Shown here: piece after piece, positions 1 through 9,086 of the stretch
How positions within the stretch are numbered: position 1 is the first letter of the stretch
Layout of the letters: each line of letters opens with the position of its first letter
Assembly (NCBI GenBank): GCA_017983955.1
Contig: JAGOAJ010000004.1
Location: 62,001 to 126,000 of the forward strand
Direction of reading: 5' to 3'
Length of the DNA stretch: 64,000 nucleotides
Source of the DNA: Burkholderiaceae bacterium
Lineage (GTDB): Bacteria; Pseudomonadota; Gammaproteobacteria; Burkholderiales; Burkholderiaceae_B
Translations under genes and position numbers: made by a program
Notes under the pieces: model-generated
Seen by the model: only the letters and a program-made list of their open reading frames with translations
What the model was told of the DNA's origin: nothing
Databases searched by the model: none

Positions 1-154
1 CAGCACCCGCCAGATAAGCACCGGTTAGGAACCAGCCCGCCACCGTCAACAGCCCCACCCCCGCCAGCACCGTCACCAAGGCCAGCGCCAATGCCGCGAT
101 CAATAGCTTGCGGTGGGCACGCAGCCAGGGCCACATCAACCGCCATAGCATCAT
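1..154 (-). CDS. cydC: CydC, cysteine/glutathione exporter subunit (N-terminal 51 residues only)
   Basis: This is the 5' end of the partner half-transporter of CydD; the rest lies outside the window. The ATG shares one base with the cydD stop (TGATG), which is typical of the cydDC pair. The visible residues start MMLWRLMWPWLRAH and continue into a hydrophobic first membrane helix with the motif GVGLLTVAGWFL, very close to the start of Escherichia coli CydC. CydDC exports cysteine and glutathione to the periplasm and is needed for cytochrome bd assembly. Transcription comes from cydA upstream. The identification rests on a short fragment plus context. Confidence 0.85.
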   Translation of the reverse strand, partial: MMLWRLMWPWLRAHRKLLIAALALALVTVLAGVGLLTVAGWFLTGAYLAGA

Positions 155-1905
155 CACGTAAACACCTGCTGGTCTTGAATACGCCAGATACAGTCCAGAC
201 GCTGGGCGACGGCAGGATCATGCGTAGCCACCAGTAAAGTGCGGCCTTCAGAAAATGCCAACAAAGCGCTGATGACGCGATCACGGCTGTCGCCATCCAA
301 GTGAGCAGTGGGTTCATCCAGCAATAACACCCTGGCCTGGCTTAGGAACACCCTGGCCAGCGCCAAACGCTGCAACTGACCGCCAGACATCCCGTATCCA
401 CCGGCTTGCAGCGGGGTAGACAGTCCCAGGGGCAAGGCACGTATCGCTGCGTCCATATCGGCCTGCGCCAACGCGGTCCATAGCTGGGTGTCACTGGCCA
501 TAGGCGCGGCCAGTTTCAGATTATCCGCCACGGTCGTCGCCATAAAAAAAGGCTGCTGACTAGACAGCACCAAGCCATCAGACAAACTAAGTATCTGCTT
601 ATCCAGCAGCGGCACACCGTCATAAAACACGTCACCACCCGCCTTGGCCCGCATGCCGGTCAAGGCCTCCAGCAGGGTGGTCTTGCCGCTACCGCTACTT
701 CCCATCAAGGCAATTTTCTGGCCTTGCCGTATGGACAGAGACACATCGCGCAAGACCGCCAGTCTATGGCTGCCAGCCATTACCACCAGGCGGTGCACGT
801 CGAACACGACGGTGTCCGCCGCGCCCGATGATGCCATTCGGGTGCGATCCCGCTTGGCCGCATGTTGTGTAGCAATACCCGTATCCGCGAAGGCCAAGCA
901 CGTCCCTGCATTCTCTGTTTTTTGCACCATAGGCAGTTCGCCAAACAGTGTTTGAATTTGAGCCATGGCAGCACGTGCGGCAGCCCTGTCGTGGTAATTG
1001 GCCGCAAACTGGCGCAAGGGGCTGTAGACCTCGGGCGCCAGCAATAGACAAAACAGCCCTGCCTGCAAGCTGGACGGCCCAGCCGTGGGACCCAAATAGC
1101 CCAGGAAGCTTAAGCCCACATATACCGCGACCCCGGCCACACCTAAGGCCGCAAACAACTCCAGCACTGCAGAAGACAAGAATGCCAGACGCAACACCAC
1201 CATGGTTTTTTGGCTTAAGTCCAGGCTGGCCTGGCGCACGCGGCCTACTTCAGCGTCAGTGCGCCCAAACAGCTTTAGCGTCAAGGCGCCACGCATGCGA
1301 TCGGCGAAGTAACCCGAAAGACGGGTCATCGCCGTTTGGTGTCGCTGGCTGGCGGCCTGGGCGCCCAGGCCGATCAAGGCCATAAAAACAGGTATCAAAG
1401 GCGCAGTCAGCAACAGCAACAAGGCAACTATCCAGTCCACAGGCAACAGCACTATGCCAAAGGCCAGGGGCAAAAATACCGCAGCAATGACAGACGGCAG
1501 ATAGCGTATAAAAAAACCGTCCAGAACATCAATCTGGTCAACCAGAGTGCTGGACAACTCACCCGCCACCAAGTGCCGAGTCGCTGCCGGACCTTGCGCC
1601 AGCAGGTAAGCAAACAAGGTGCTGCGCAACTGAGTTTTGATGTTTTCTGCCGCCCAACTGGCAGCCCGCTCGCCCACCCAGCTAATCGCCGCACGCAACA
1701 TCATCAGTGCCACTATGGCCGCAATCAGGTAGCTGGCCTGTGCAGGTGCCAGGCCAGCGGTAATCGCCACGCCTAGCAGTTGCGCCATCAGCCAAGCTTG
1801 CACCAACAACAGCACACCAGCCAACACCGGTGCAACCATAGCCACAGTCATGCTGACTGGCGCCAAACGCCATAACGACGTTAACTGGCCAGACGAAGGA
1901 CCCAC
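154..1905 (-). CDS. cydD: CydD, cysteine/glutathione ABC exporter, fused membrane and ATPase domains
   Basis: CydD is the other half of the heterodimeric inner-membrane exporter CydDC, which sets periplasmic thiol levels for cytochrome bd biogenesis. About 583 residues, the usual length. The first 300 or so residues are a six-helix exporter membrane domain; the C-terminal ATPase has Walker A GSSGSGKTT, signature MSGGQLQR and Walker B LLLDEPTAHLD. I place the start at GTG 1905, just after the cydX stop, with GAAGG about 10 bases upstream. A TTG at 1932 is in frame, but it lies inside cydX and has no ribosome binding site. The order cydA-cydB-cydX-cydD-cydC puts oxidase and assembly factor in one operon. 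Confidence 0.9.
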   Translation of the reverse strand: MGPSSGQLTSLWRLAPVSMTVAMVAPVLAGVLLLVQAWLMAQLLGVAITAGLAPAQASYLIAAIVALMMLRAAISWVGERAASWAAENIKTQLRSTLFAYLLAQGPAATRHLVAGELSSTLVDQIDVLDGFFIRYLPSVIAAVFLPLAFGIVLLPVDWIVALLLLLTAPLIPVFMALIGLGAQAASQRHQTAMTRLSGYFADRMRGALTLKLFGRTDAEVGRVRQASLDLSQKTMVVLRLAFLSSAVLELFAALGVAGVAVYVGLSFLGYLGPTAGPSSLQAGLFCLLLAPEVYSPLRQFAANYHDRAAARAAMAQIQTLFGELPMVQKTENAGTCLAFADTGIATQHAAKRDRTRMASSGAADTVVFDVHRLVVMAGSHRLAVLRDVSLSIRQGQKIALMGSSGSGKTTLLEALTGMRAKAGGDVFYDGVPLLDKQILSLSDGLVLSSQQPFFMATTVADNLKLAAPMASDTQLWTALAQADMDAAIRALPLGLSTPLQAGGYGMSGGQLQRLALARVFLSQARVLLLDEPTAHLDGDSRDRVISALLAFSEGRTLLVATHDPAVAQRLDCIWRIQDQQVFT

Positions 1906-1909
1906 AGTA

Positions 1910-2002
1910 TTACGTGCCTTCGCGCAACTCAAACCACATAGCGTTCAAAATAGAAAATGCGCATGCCAGGCCCAAACCCAATATCCACGAAAAATACCAC
2001 AT
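1910..2002 (-). CDS. cydX: CydX, small membrane subunit of cytochrome bd oxidase (30 aa)
   Basis: A 30-codon gene reads MWYFSWILGLGLACAFSILN and ends in the residues AMWFELREGT. This matches the CydX/CbdX family: start MWY.SW, one membrane helix, and a conserved N..W.E near the end. CydX binds CydA and stabilises the haems of cytochrome bd. It starts 18 bases after the cydB stop, with AAGGA about 8 bases before the ATG. It ends just before the preferred cydD start. Genes this short are often skipped by gene callers. A cysteine in the helix (residue 14) is a detail of this copy. Confidence 0.9.
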   Translation of the reverse strand: MWYFSWILGLGLACAFSILNAMWFELREGT

Positions 2003-2020
2003 GGTCAGTATCCTTATTAG

Positions 2021-3178
2021 TTAATAGGTGTGATGAGCGTCCTTCAGACTTTGCTCGGTCACCTTGCCGCGCAATACCCGGTATACCCAGATGGTGTAGA
2101 GCATCACTATGGGTAACAGTATGCTGGAAACCAACAGCATGATCCACAAACTAAAATGGCTGGCCGATGCGTCCCAAATCGTCAGACTGACATTCGGCGC
2201 CAAGGACGATGGCAGCAGAAAGGGAAACAATGCAAAGCCGAAAGTCAGCACTATGCCTATTAACGACAGCGACGAAAACAACCAGGTCATACGGGTAGGA
2301 CGCCGCGCCATCATCAGCACCATGGTTAAGAAAGCTCCGCCCAGACCCAGCACGGGGCCCCATTGCATAAACGGCCATAGCAGGAAGTTATCCAGCCAGC
2401 CGCCCCTGGCCAGAACTACGGCCTTGCCCAGCGGATTGGATGCCAGCGACATATCGACACCGCTGACGATCGCATAACCGTCTATCCCCCAGGCGATCCA
2501 AAGCCCACCCAGGCCAAACAGCAGCCAGGTCGCCAAGGCCAGCCAGCGCCCGGCGCGTCTAGCGCGACTGGCCACTGCCCCATCGGTCTTCCAGGTTAAG
2601 CAGGCAGCCCCCTGCATCGCCATCATGCAGATACTTAATAGCCCGACAAACAGCGGAAATGGCGTAAACAAGGCGAAGAACCCGCCCTGATACATAGGCC
2701 GTAGGTTATTAGGATCGAATTCAAAGGGGACGCCCACCATGACATTACCCACGGCAACGCCAAACACCAGCGCCGTGATGAAACCGGTCACGCACCATAA
2801 AGTGTCCCAGGTATTACGCCATCGGGCCTCGGGGCGTTTGCTGCGATAGGTAATCGCCACTGGCCTGATAATCAGCGCAATCAGCAATAACATCATTGCC
2901 AGATAAAAGCCCGAAAACGCCATCGCATAAAGCAATGGCCAAGCTGCGAATATGACACCGCCCGCCACGATCAGCCATACTTGACCGCCCTCCCAGACCG
3001 GCCCTATGACATTCAATAAGGTGCGCCGTTCCAGGTCGTTCTTAGCCACCAAAGGCAGCATGATGGCCACGCCCAACGTAGTGCCATCCATAACGGCGAA
3101 GGCTGCCATCAACAGGCCTAGCAAGGCCCACCATACTACCCTTAGTGTGGGGTAATCCAGCAATACCCAGGCTTCCAT
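2021..3178 (-). CDS. cydB: CydB, cytochrome bd ubiquinol oxidase subunit II
   Basis: Subunit II of the cytochrome bd quinol oxidase, an inner-membrane terminal oxidase with high oxygen affinity that does not pump protons. It is 385 residues, close to the 379 of E. coli CydB, with a series of hydrophobic helices. The start resembles CydB (DYPTLRVVWWALLGLL), followed by a conserved region with FAVMDGTTLGVAIMLP and VIGPVWEGGQVWLI. It begins 13 bases after the cydA stop and is followed by cydX, so cydABX is co-transcribed. Confidence 0.95.
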   Translation of the reverse strand: MEAWVLLDYPTLRVVWWALLGLLMAAFAVMDGTTLGVAIMLPLVAKNDLERRTLLNVIGPVWEGGQVWLIVAGGVIFAAWPLLYAMAFSGFYLAMMLLLIALIIRPVAITYRSKRPEARWRNTWDTLWCVTGFITALVFGVAVGNVMVGVPFEFDPNNLRPMYQGGFFALFTPFPLFVGLLSICMMAMQGAACLTWKTDGAVASRARRAGRWLALATWLLFGLGGLWIAWGIDGYAIVSGVDMSLASNPLGKAVVLARGGWLDNFLLWPFMQWGPVLGLGGAFLTMVLMMARRPTRMTWLFSSLSLIGIVLTFGFALFPFLLPSSLAPNVSLTIWDASASHFSLWIMLLVSSILLPIVMLYTIWVYRVLRGKVTEQSLKDAHHTY

Positions 3179-3191
3179 GACATATCCCCTA

Positions 3192-4763
3192 TCAGTATTC
3201 TGTACTGGTCAACGGGCTACGCTGGGCCAGCGCCTGCCCTGGCGGTAGGTCCTCGGGACCTGTGCGTATTGCATGCAGCATGACCTTAACGCCGACGATA
3301 AATAAAATCGTATACAGCACAAAAAAGATGCCCAGACTAATCAACAGATCACTAACGGCTAGCCCCGAAGCCGCGTAATACGTAGGTAACACGCCTTCTA
3401 TCACCCAGGGCTGGCGACCAAACTCGGCCACAAACCAACCACACTCTATGGCTACCCAGGGCAAGGGCAAACTATACAAAGCCAGCTTCAACAGGCGCGG
3501 ATACTTCTGTAGGCGCCCGGTAGACGCCATCCAGAAAAACAGGGCAAACAAAGCGATGAAGTAAAGCCCCAGCCCCACCATGATGCGAAAGGTCCAGAAC
3601 AGCGGCAATACCTGAGGCACCGTATCCAGCGCCGCCAGGGCAATCTGCTGATCCGTGGCCGTGCTGACATTATCCGTATGGCGCTGCAGTAACAAGGCAT
3701 AGCCCATATCCCTCCAGTTCTGGCCAAACACGACGCGCGCCTCGGCATCCTTGGGGTCGGCCCTGATTCTAGCCAGCGCATCCCAGGCCACAATGCCCGA
3801 GCGTATGCGCTGCTCGGCGAGCACGATCAGGTCTTTAATTCCCAGCATAGGCTCAGTCAACGTCCGCGTGCCAATAATCCCCATCACATAGGGAATGGAC
3901 AAGGTATAGCTATTGGACTGGGTTTTCTGATCGGGTACGGTAAACACATGAAAGCTGGCAGGCGCTGGCTCTGTTTCCCACATGGCCTCTAGCGAGGCTA
4001 TCTTCATTTTTTGATGTTCCGTGGTTAAGTAGCCGCTTTCATCACCCAGCACCACCACCGACAACGCCGAAGCCAAGCCAAAGCTGGCTGCCACCACCAT
4101 GGATCGTTTGGCAATTTGCACGTGGCGCCCATGCAATAGATACCAGGCGCTGACCGACAGTACAAACATGGCCCCCATGACATAACCGGCACTTACGGTA
4201 TGCACAAACTTGGCCTGAGCCACTGGATTGAATATCAATTGGACGAAATCCGTCATTTCCATGCGCATGGTGTGCGGATTAAATACCGCCCCCACAGGAT
4301 TTTGCATCCAGCCATTGGCGATCAGTATCCAAAGGGCAGAAAAGTTCGCCCCAAAAGCCACCAGCCACGTCACGGCCAAGTGCCCCACTTTAGACAGGCG
4401 ATCCCAACCAAAAAAGAACAGGCCTACAAACGTCGCTTCCAGGAAAAACGCCATCAGGCCTTCTATGGCCAGCGGTGCGCCAAAAACATCACCCACATAA
4501 TGGCTGTAATAAGCCCAGTTCATGCCAAACTGGAATTCCATGACGACGCCCGTAGCAACGCCCAGCGCAAAGTTGATGCCAAACAGCACGCCCCAGAATA
4601 CCGTCATGCGACGCCAGACATCGCGTCCTGTCATCACGTAAACGCTTTCCATGATGGCCAGCAGAAATGACAAGCCCAGGGTTAGCGGCACGAATAAAAA
4701 GTGATACAGGGCCGTCGCGGCGAATTGCAGCCGGGACAAATTCACTACATCAATGTCTATCAT
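3192..4763 (-). CDS. cydA: CydA, cytochrome bd ubiquinol oxidase subunit I
   Basis: Subunit I carries haems b558, b595 and d and the quinol site. It is 523 residues, almost exactly the E. coli length, which implies the long Q-loop form. The first helix has the haem-ligand histidine in ALYHFLFVPLTLG, and the characteristic GRQPW motif occurs near the C terminus (FGRQPWVIEGVLPTYY). It is the first gene of the cyd operon; the 102 bases between it and divergent kdsD must hold its promoter. I could not recognise a convincing Fnr or ArcA site there. Confidence 0.96.
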   Translation of the reverse strand: MIDIDVVNLSRLQFAATALYHFLFVPLTLGLSFLLAIMESVYVMTGRDVWRRMTVFWGVLFGINFALGVATGVVMEFQFGMNWAYYSHYVGDVFGAPLAIEGLMAFFLEATFVGLFFFGWDRLSKVGHLAVTWLVAFGANFSALWILIANGWMQNPVGAVFNPHTMRMEMTDFVQLIFNPVAQAKFVHTVSAGYVMGAMFVLSVSAWYLLHGRHVQIAKRSMVVAASFGLASALSVVVLGDESGYLTTEHQKMKIASLEAMWETEPAPASFHVFTVPDQKTQSNSYTLSIPYVMGIIGTRTLTEPMLGIKDLIVLAEQRIRSGIVAWDALARIRADPKDAEARVVFGQNWRDMGYALLLQRHTDNVSTATDQQIALAALDTVPQVLPLFWTFRIMVGLGLYFIALFALFFWMASTGRLQKYPRLLKLALYSLPLPWVAIECGWFVAEFGRQPWVIEGVLPTYYAASGLAVSDLLISLGIFFVLYTILFIVGVKVMLHAIRTGPEDLPPGQALAQRSPLTSTEY

Positions 4764-4865
4764 GCGACTTACTCCGTATAACGGCTGTACATTGAGTGAC
4801 TGTCGGTTGCAGGATTTTTTTGACGGTTATTACTGAGTTAGCGCGACTACGCGTAAAATCCCTGC

Positions 4866-5855
4866 ATGGAAAATAATACACCCTTCGCAGCCGATACCGT
4901 ACTGGAATCGGCCAGGCGCAGTTTCAGCATAGAAATTAATGCACTGCAGGCGCTGCACGATCGCCTGGATCAGTCCTTCGTTCAGGCTGTCAGCCTGTTG
5001 TTGGCCTGCCATGGCCGAGTCGTGGTGACTGGCATAGGAAAGTCTGGTCACATTGCCCGCAAAATTGCAGCCACGCTGGCATCTACGGGCACTCCCGCAT
5101 TTTTCATGCATGCTGCCGAAGCCATACATGGCGATCTGGGCATGTTGACCAAACAAGATATCGTCCTGGCTATTTCGTATTCTGGCGCGGCCAACGAACT
5201 GGTCACCATACTGACAGTAGCCAAGCGCATGGGCGCGCAAGTCATTGCCATCACTGGTCACCCTGACTCCCCTTTGGCTAGCAGCGCCGACTTGCACCTT
5301 AATGCGTATGTGCAGCAAGAGGCATGCCCGCTTAACCTGGCACCTACTGCCAGCACCACGGCCGCCCTGGTACTGGGCGATGCCTTGGCTGTCGCCTGCC
5401 TGGAAGCGCGTGGATTTGGCCCTGACGACTTTGCCCGTTCGCATCCTGGCGGCGCCCTGGGTCGTCGCTTGCTAACCTTGGTGCGCGATGTCATGCGCCA
5501 GGGTGACGCCCTGCCGCTGGTAAATCTAAACACCTCCATACCTGATGCGCTGGTAGAAATGTCGGCCAAAGGCATGGGCATGACCATAGTGACAGACGCG
5601 CAGCAGCACCCCATAGGTATATTTACCGATGGTGACTTACGCCGCCTGATAGGACGCTACGGAGATATCCGCGCACTTAAAGTCAGCGACGGCATGAGCT
5701 CGCATCCTCGCACGGTCGCACCGGGCCTGCTGGCAGTAGAAGCTGCCAGGCTCATGGATGCAGAGCGTCTCAACCAGATACTGGTCGCGGACGATGCCGG
5801 GCTATTATTAGGCGCATTACATATGCACGACTTGCTTGCAGCAAAGGTAATTTGA
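4866..5855 (+). CDS. kdsD: KdsD, arabinose-5-phosphate isomerase
   Basis: It interconverts ribulose 5-phosphate and arabinose 5-phosphate, the first step of Kdo synthesis for lipopolysaccharide. 329 residues in the KpsF/GutQ layout: an N-terminal SIS sugar-isomerase domain (roughly 35-175, with TGIGKSGHIARK and ISYSG) and two CBS domains (roughly 205-325). It starts the run kdsD-kdsC-lptC-lptA-lptB, whose genes touch or overlap; the kdsC start lies in its stop codon (TGATG). Divergent from cydA. Confidence 0.95.
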   Translation: MENNTPFAADTVLESARRSFSIEINALQALHDRLDQSFVQAVSLLLACHGRVVVTGIGKSGHIARKIAATLASTGTPAFFMHAAEAIHGDLGMLTKQDIVLAISYSGAANELVTILTVAKRMGAQVIAITGHPDSPLASSADLHLNAYVQQEACPLNLAPTASTTAALVLGDALAVACLEARGFGPDDFARSHPGGALGRRLLTLVRDVMRQGDALPLVNLNTSIPDALVEMSAKGMGMTIVTDAQQHPIGIFTDGDLRRLIGRYGDIRALKVSDGMSSHPRTVAPGLLAVEAARLMDAERLNQILVADDAGLLLGALHMHDLLAAKVI

Positions 5856-6457
5856 TGATGACACCGGCCCGTTCCCCCCATCCTGTCGAAGCCCAGATTC
5901 TGGCAAAAACATCCGCCACCGTGATTGAGCGCGTGCGCCAATTACGCGTCATGGCATTCGATGTTGACGGTGTACTAACCGATGGCAGCCTCTGGTATGG
6001 CGAACATGGTGAAATTGCCAAGGGCTTTCATGCCCTGGATGGCCATGGTTTGCGTTTGATGCGCGAAAGCGGCATCACCGTCGCTCTGATTACTGGCCGC
6101 GAAGGCGCCATCGTGGCGCGCCGCGCCGCCGAACTGGGCATAGCCCTAGTCTATCAAGGCGTCCGGGACAAAACCCAGACCATAGCCACCCTGGCCCAGG
6201 AAAACAACTGCAGCCTGAATGAAATCGGCTATATGGGCGACGACATCATAGACTTGGCCGCCATGCAACGCGTGGGCTTCGCTGCCAGCGTACCCAATGC
6301 GCCCGCCTATGTTTCCCAAATTGCCCACTGGGTATCCACGCGCGCAGGCGGTTCCGGCGCGGTGCGCGAGTGCTGCGATCTGATACTGGCCGCCCAGGGA
6401 CGCTTGGGTGCATTTTTTTCTCCGCAGGCACGGCCTTTGACCGGCAACATCCAATAA
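5855..6457 (+). CDS. kdsC: KdsC, 3-deoxy-manno-octulosonate-8-phosphate phosphatase
   Basis: A HAD-family phosphatase without a cap domain that removes phosphate from Kdo 8-phosphate. About 200 residues. The nucleophile motif is FDVDGVLTDG (Asp36 and Asp38), followed by the substrate loop ITGREGAIVARRA and a late motif YMGDDIIDLAAM. The ATG at 5855 overlaps the kdsD stop; a TTG one codon upstream is in frame but unlikely to be used. KdsD and KdsC flank the KdsA condensation step, and kdsA is not in this window. Confidence 0.95.
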   Translation: MMTPARSPHPVEAQILAKTSATVIERVRQLRVMAFDVDGVLTDGSLWYGEHGEIAKGFHALDGHGLRLMRESGITVALITGREGAIVARRAAELGIALVYQGVRDKTQTIATLAQENNCSLNEIGYMGDDIIDLAAMQRVGFAASVPNAPAYVSQIAHWVSTRAGGSGAVRECCDLILAAQGRLGAFFSPQARPLTGNIQ

Positions 6458-6461
6458 CGCC

Positions 6462-7085
6462 ATGAAAGACCGCGCACCATCGTTGATTGCCCTGGTATTG
6501 CTGCTGGTGCTGGTAAGCGGTACCTGGTGGGCTGCCGACTACGCCCAACGCTCTATCGCCACCGATCCGCCCCGGCGCGTCACCCACGAACCCGATTCCT
6601 GGGCGAAAAGCTTCGTCATGGTACGCACTGACGTTACTGGCGTGGCCATCAATCGGCTGGAAGGCGACGCCATGCAGCACTACCCTGACGACGATTCTTA
6701 TGAAATCACCACGGCCAAAGCCACTGGCCAGCAGCCGGGCACGCCAGTTACGGTAGGCACCTCTAAAACCGCTGTCATGGACGAGGACGGCGCACGTATT
6801 ATCATGACGGGCGACGCCCATGTACACCGCTATGCCGACCAGGAAAGACCGGCCCTGGATGTGCGCAGCGAACAACTTACGCTACGACCCGACGACAACC
6901 TGGTGCTGACCGACTTACCCGCTCATGTGGTCAATGGCTCATCCACCATGAACGGCACAGGCATGCGTTACGATAACAACACCCGGCAGCTGCAGGTGTT
7001 TTCAGCCTCCGACGTAAAAATCTCGGGCCAGGAAGGTACGCGTACGCGTTCTGACCAGCCCCCGCCGACTCCAGGAAAACCATGA
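6462..7085 (+). CDS. lptC: LptC, lipopolysaccharide export protein, bitopic inner-membrane
   Basis: LptC takes lipopolysaccharide from the LptBFG ATPase and hands it to LptA. 207 residues: one N-terminal membrane helix (LIALVLLLVLVSGTWW) and then a periplasmic beta-jellyroll with motifs such as VRTDVTGVAINRLEGDAMQHYP. It sits 4 bases after kdsC and overlaps lptA by ATGA, so the two are probably translationally coupled. The proline-rich tail after about residue 195 looks disordered. Confidence 0.9.
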   Translation: MKDRAPSLIALVLLLVLVSGTWWAADYAQRSIATDPPRRVTHEPDSWAKSFVMVRTDVTGVAINRLEGDAMQHYPDDDSYEITTAKATGQQPGTPVTVGTSKTAVMDEDGARIIMTGDAHVHRYADQERPALDVRSEQLTLRPDDNLVLTDLPAHVVNGSSTMNGTGMRYDNNTRQLQVFSASDVKISGQEGTRTRSDQPPPTPGKP

Positions 7086-7678
7086 ACCTGACACGCCCTT
7101 CTGTTTTCAGCCTCTGGCTGGGCTCTGTGGCCCTGATGGCCGCAAGCAGCCTAGCCTATGCCCAAACAGCCGCCGCCCCTGCCGAAGAACCCGACACGCT
7201 GGTGCTCTCGGACACGCTGAATTACGACGACATCAAAAAAGAAAGCATCTTCACGGGCAACGTCATCATGACGCGCGGCGCTATGACCTTGCATTCCGAC
7301 AAACTGGTCATGCACGAGGACGCCGAAGGCTTCCAGCATGGCACAGCCACAGTCGATGGCAACAAATTGGTGTTGATACGCCAGGAAGATCCTAGCAAAT
7401 TTGAAGTCATAGAGGCCAAAGGCCTGCGCGGCGATTACAACGGAAAAACCGAAGAAGTCATCATGACAGGGCAGGCTGTGGTGACCCGCTATCTATGCGG
7501 CAAGCCCTTTGACACCATCAAGGGCGAGCGCGTCATCTACAAGCAAAAAACCGATACTTACCAAGCCTTCGGCGGCCCGAACTCGGCCGCTGCGGGTGGC
7601 CGCGTGCGCTCAGTCGCCCAGGCCCGCGGTAAAGCCGATGCCGCCATTGCCGAATGCCAAAAAAAATCTGCCGGCTAA
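7082..7678 (+). CDS. lptA: LptA, periplasmic lipopolysaccharide bridge protein
   Basis: LptA polymerises across the periplasm to carry lipopolysaccharide to LptD. 198 residues: a signal peptide ending near SSLAYAQT, then the OstA-like jellyroll ([40 protein letters not shown]). The start overlaps the lptC stop (ATGA). The C terminus is basic and lysine-rich. lptB follows 37 bases later. Confidence 0.92.
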   Translation: MNLTRPSVFSLWLGSVALMAASSLAYAQTAAAPAEEPDTLVLSDTLNYDDIKKESIFTGNVIMTRGAMTLHSDKLVMHEDAEGFQHGTATVDGNKLVLIRQEDPSKFEVIEAKGLRGDYNGKTEEVIMTGQAVVTRYLCGKPFDTIKGERVIYKQKTDTYQAFGGPNSAAAGGRVRSVAQARGKADAAIAECQKKSAG

Positions 7679-7715
7679 CCACGGCTACGGCCTTACTCTG
7701 AATTCCGCACACTTT

Positions 7716-8510
7716 ATGCTCGCAACCTCTGCTACTTCGTCACGCGCCAGCCGTCCGGCCAATGACACACCCGGCCGCCTGGTGGCTACCGGCCTGCAAA
7801 AAACCTACGGCAAGCGCACGGTCGTACATGATGTATCCATGTCGGTCGACAGCGGTGAAGTCGTGGGTTTACTGGGCCCCAACGGGGCAGGAAAAACCAC
7901 CAGTTTTTACATGATAGTCGGCATAGTCCCTACCGATGCCGGACGCATACTTATCGACAACGTCGACATCACCAGCATGCCCATGCACAAGCGCGCTCGC
8001 CTGGGCCTGTCTTATTTACCCCAGGATGCGTCGGTGTTTCGCCGCCTTACTGTCGAAGAAAACATACGTGCCGTCCTGGAGCTACAGGTGGACGCCCAGG
8101 GTCGCCCCCCTACCAAGCAACAGATCGACACCAGCCTGGCCTCGCTGATAGACGAACTGCAAATCGGTCACATACAAAGCAACACCGCCATATCGCTATC
8201 GGGTGGCGAGCGTCGTCGCGTAGAAATTGCCCGGGCGCTGGCCACCCGGCCCCGCTTTATTTTGCTGGATGAACCCTTTGCCGGGGTAGATCCCATCGCA
8301 GTCATTGAAATCCAGCGCATCGTGCAATTTCTGAAAAGTCGCAATATTGGGGTGCTGATTACTGACCACAACGTGCGTGAAACTCTGGGCATTTGCGACC
8401 GGGCCTACATTATCAGCGAAGGCAAAGTCCTTACCAGCGGCCATCCCAACGAAATCATTGATGACGAAGCGGTGCGTCAAGTTTATCTGGGCAAGAATTT
8501 CCGCATGTAA
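7716..8510 (+). CDS. lptB: LptB, lipopolysaccharide export ABC ATPase
   Basis: The cytoplasmic ATPase that powers lipopolysaccharide extraction with LptFG. 264 residues from ATG 7716; a much earlier in-frame ATG at 7509 lies inside lptA and would add 69 residues unlike the family, so I reject it. Walker A is GPNGAGKTT, the signature is [15 protein letters not shown] and Walker B is [13 protein letters not shown], with [11 protein letters not shown] as the H-loop. The first 25 residues are a serine- and threonine-rich extension before the usual LptB start. In relatives rpoN normally follows; here hpf does. Confidence 0.94.
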   Translation: MLATSATSSRASRPANDTPGRLVATGLQKTYGKRTVVHDVSMSVDSGEVVGLLGPNGAGKTTSFYMIVGIVPTDAGRILIDNVDITSMPMHKRARLGLSYLPQDASVFRRLTVEENIRAVLELQVDAQGRPPTKQQIDTSLASLIDELQIGHIQSNTAISLSGGERRRVEIARALATRPRFILLDEPFAGVDPIAVIEIQRIVQFLKSRNIGVLITDHNVRETLGICDRAYIISEGKVLTSGHPNEIIDDEAVRQVYLGKNFRM

Positions 8511-8526
8511 AGTTTGATCTAGCCCC

Positions 8527-8554
8527 TTGATTTTGGCCACATAAGCGATACACT
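8527..8554 (+). promoter_or_regulatory. Candidate sigma-70 promoter for hpf
   Basis: TTGATT (8527-8532), a 16-base spacer and TACACT (8549-8554) lie in the 128-base gap between lptB and hpf. This would give hpf-ptsN its own transcript, independent of the lpt operon. Both hexamers are imperfect. I saw no sigma-54 (GG-N10-GC) element. Confidence 0.35.
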
Positions 8555-8638
8555 GAAGTCATTACCAACACATTGCAAGGAGTCCTAGCCCCATCCCCAT
8601 GCGCATATTGCGCGCCACTGTTTTCCAGGAGTCCAACT

Positions 8639-8965
8639 ATGAACCTGAGCATCACTGGTCGTCATCTAGAACTTACCCCTGCCATACGTGAATACGTGCT
8701 TAGCAAGTTATCTCGTGTGGGCCGCCGTTTCGATAATGTGATCGATTCGCAGGTTTTGCTCTCCACCGAGCGACTGCAACATACGGCTGAAGTCACTATG
8801 CGATTGCCGGGCAAAGACCTTCATTGCGCTGCCACTGACGAAAACCTGTATGCAGCCATAGACTTACTGTCCGACAAAATCGACCGCCAGGTTATCAAGT
8901 ACAAAACCAAGGCGCATAACCATGCTCACGAAGCAGTCAAACGGCAGGAAATCCCCGCTGAATGA
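8639..8965 (+). CDS. hpf: Hpf/RaiA-family ribosome hibernation factor (short form)
   Basis: Binds the 30S subunit and promotes inactive 100S ribosome dimers in stationary phase. 108 residues, the short HPF type, with the family start MNLSITGRHLELTPAIREYV and the pattern TEVTMRLPGKDLHCAATDENLYA in slightly varied form. The start is set by AGGAG 7 bases upstream of ATG 8639. It is followed by ptsN, as in many proteobacteria, where hpf and ptsN sit downstream of rpoN. Confidence 0.93.
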   Translation: MNLSITGRHLELTPAIREYVLSKLSRVGRRFDNVIDSQVLLSTERLQHTAEVTMRLPGKDLHCAATDENLYAAIDLLSDKIDRQVIKYKTKAHNHAHEAVKRQEIPAE

Positions 8966-9074
8966 CACAACCCGGACCTAAACGATATCTGCAGGGCGTA
9001 CTAAACTCCCTCTCGGTGTATCCTTAACTTCCGGCACCATGGCCTCAATCGCACACGCTGATTGGGGCCTTAGT

Positions 9075-9080
9075 TATAAT
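9075..9080 (+). promoter_or_regulatory. Perfect TATAAT hexamer abutting the ptsN start
   Basis: A consensus -10 element ends 6 bases before ATG 9087, so initiation at the usual distance would fall on the start codon and give a leaderless transcript. No -35 match lies 15-18 bases upstream. It may be chance. Confidence 0.25.
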
Positions 9081-9086
9081 GGAATC

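Noticed and set aside
948-1776. Two overlapping plus-strand open frames opposite cydD
   Set aside because: Shadows of cydD; proline-, arginine- and glutamine-rich translations with no motif.
4200-4670. 156-codon open frame antisense to cydA
   Set aside because: Shadow of a strongly conserved gene, with no family resemblance or ribosome binding site.
4764-4865. Fnr or ArcA site upstream of cydA
   Set aside because: Only weak, one-sided matches such as TTGAGTGAC were found.
4830-5444. 204-codon open frame antisense to kdsD
   Set aside because: No conserved motif; kdsD itself is certain.
7509-7715. Long N-terminal extension of LptB
   Set aside because: It lies inside lptA in another frame and encodes a basic, low-complexity segment unlike any LptB.
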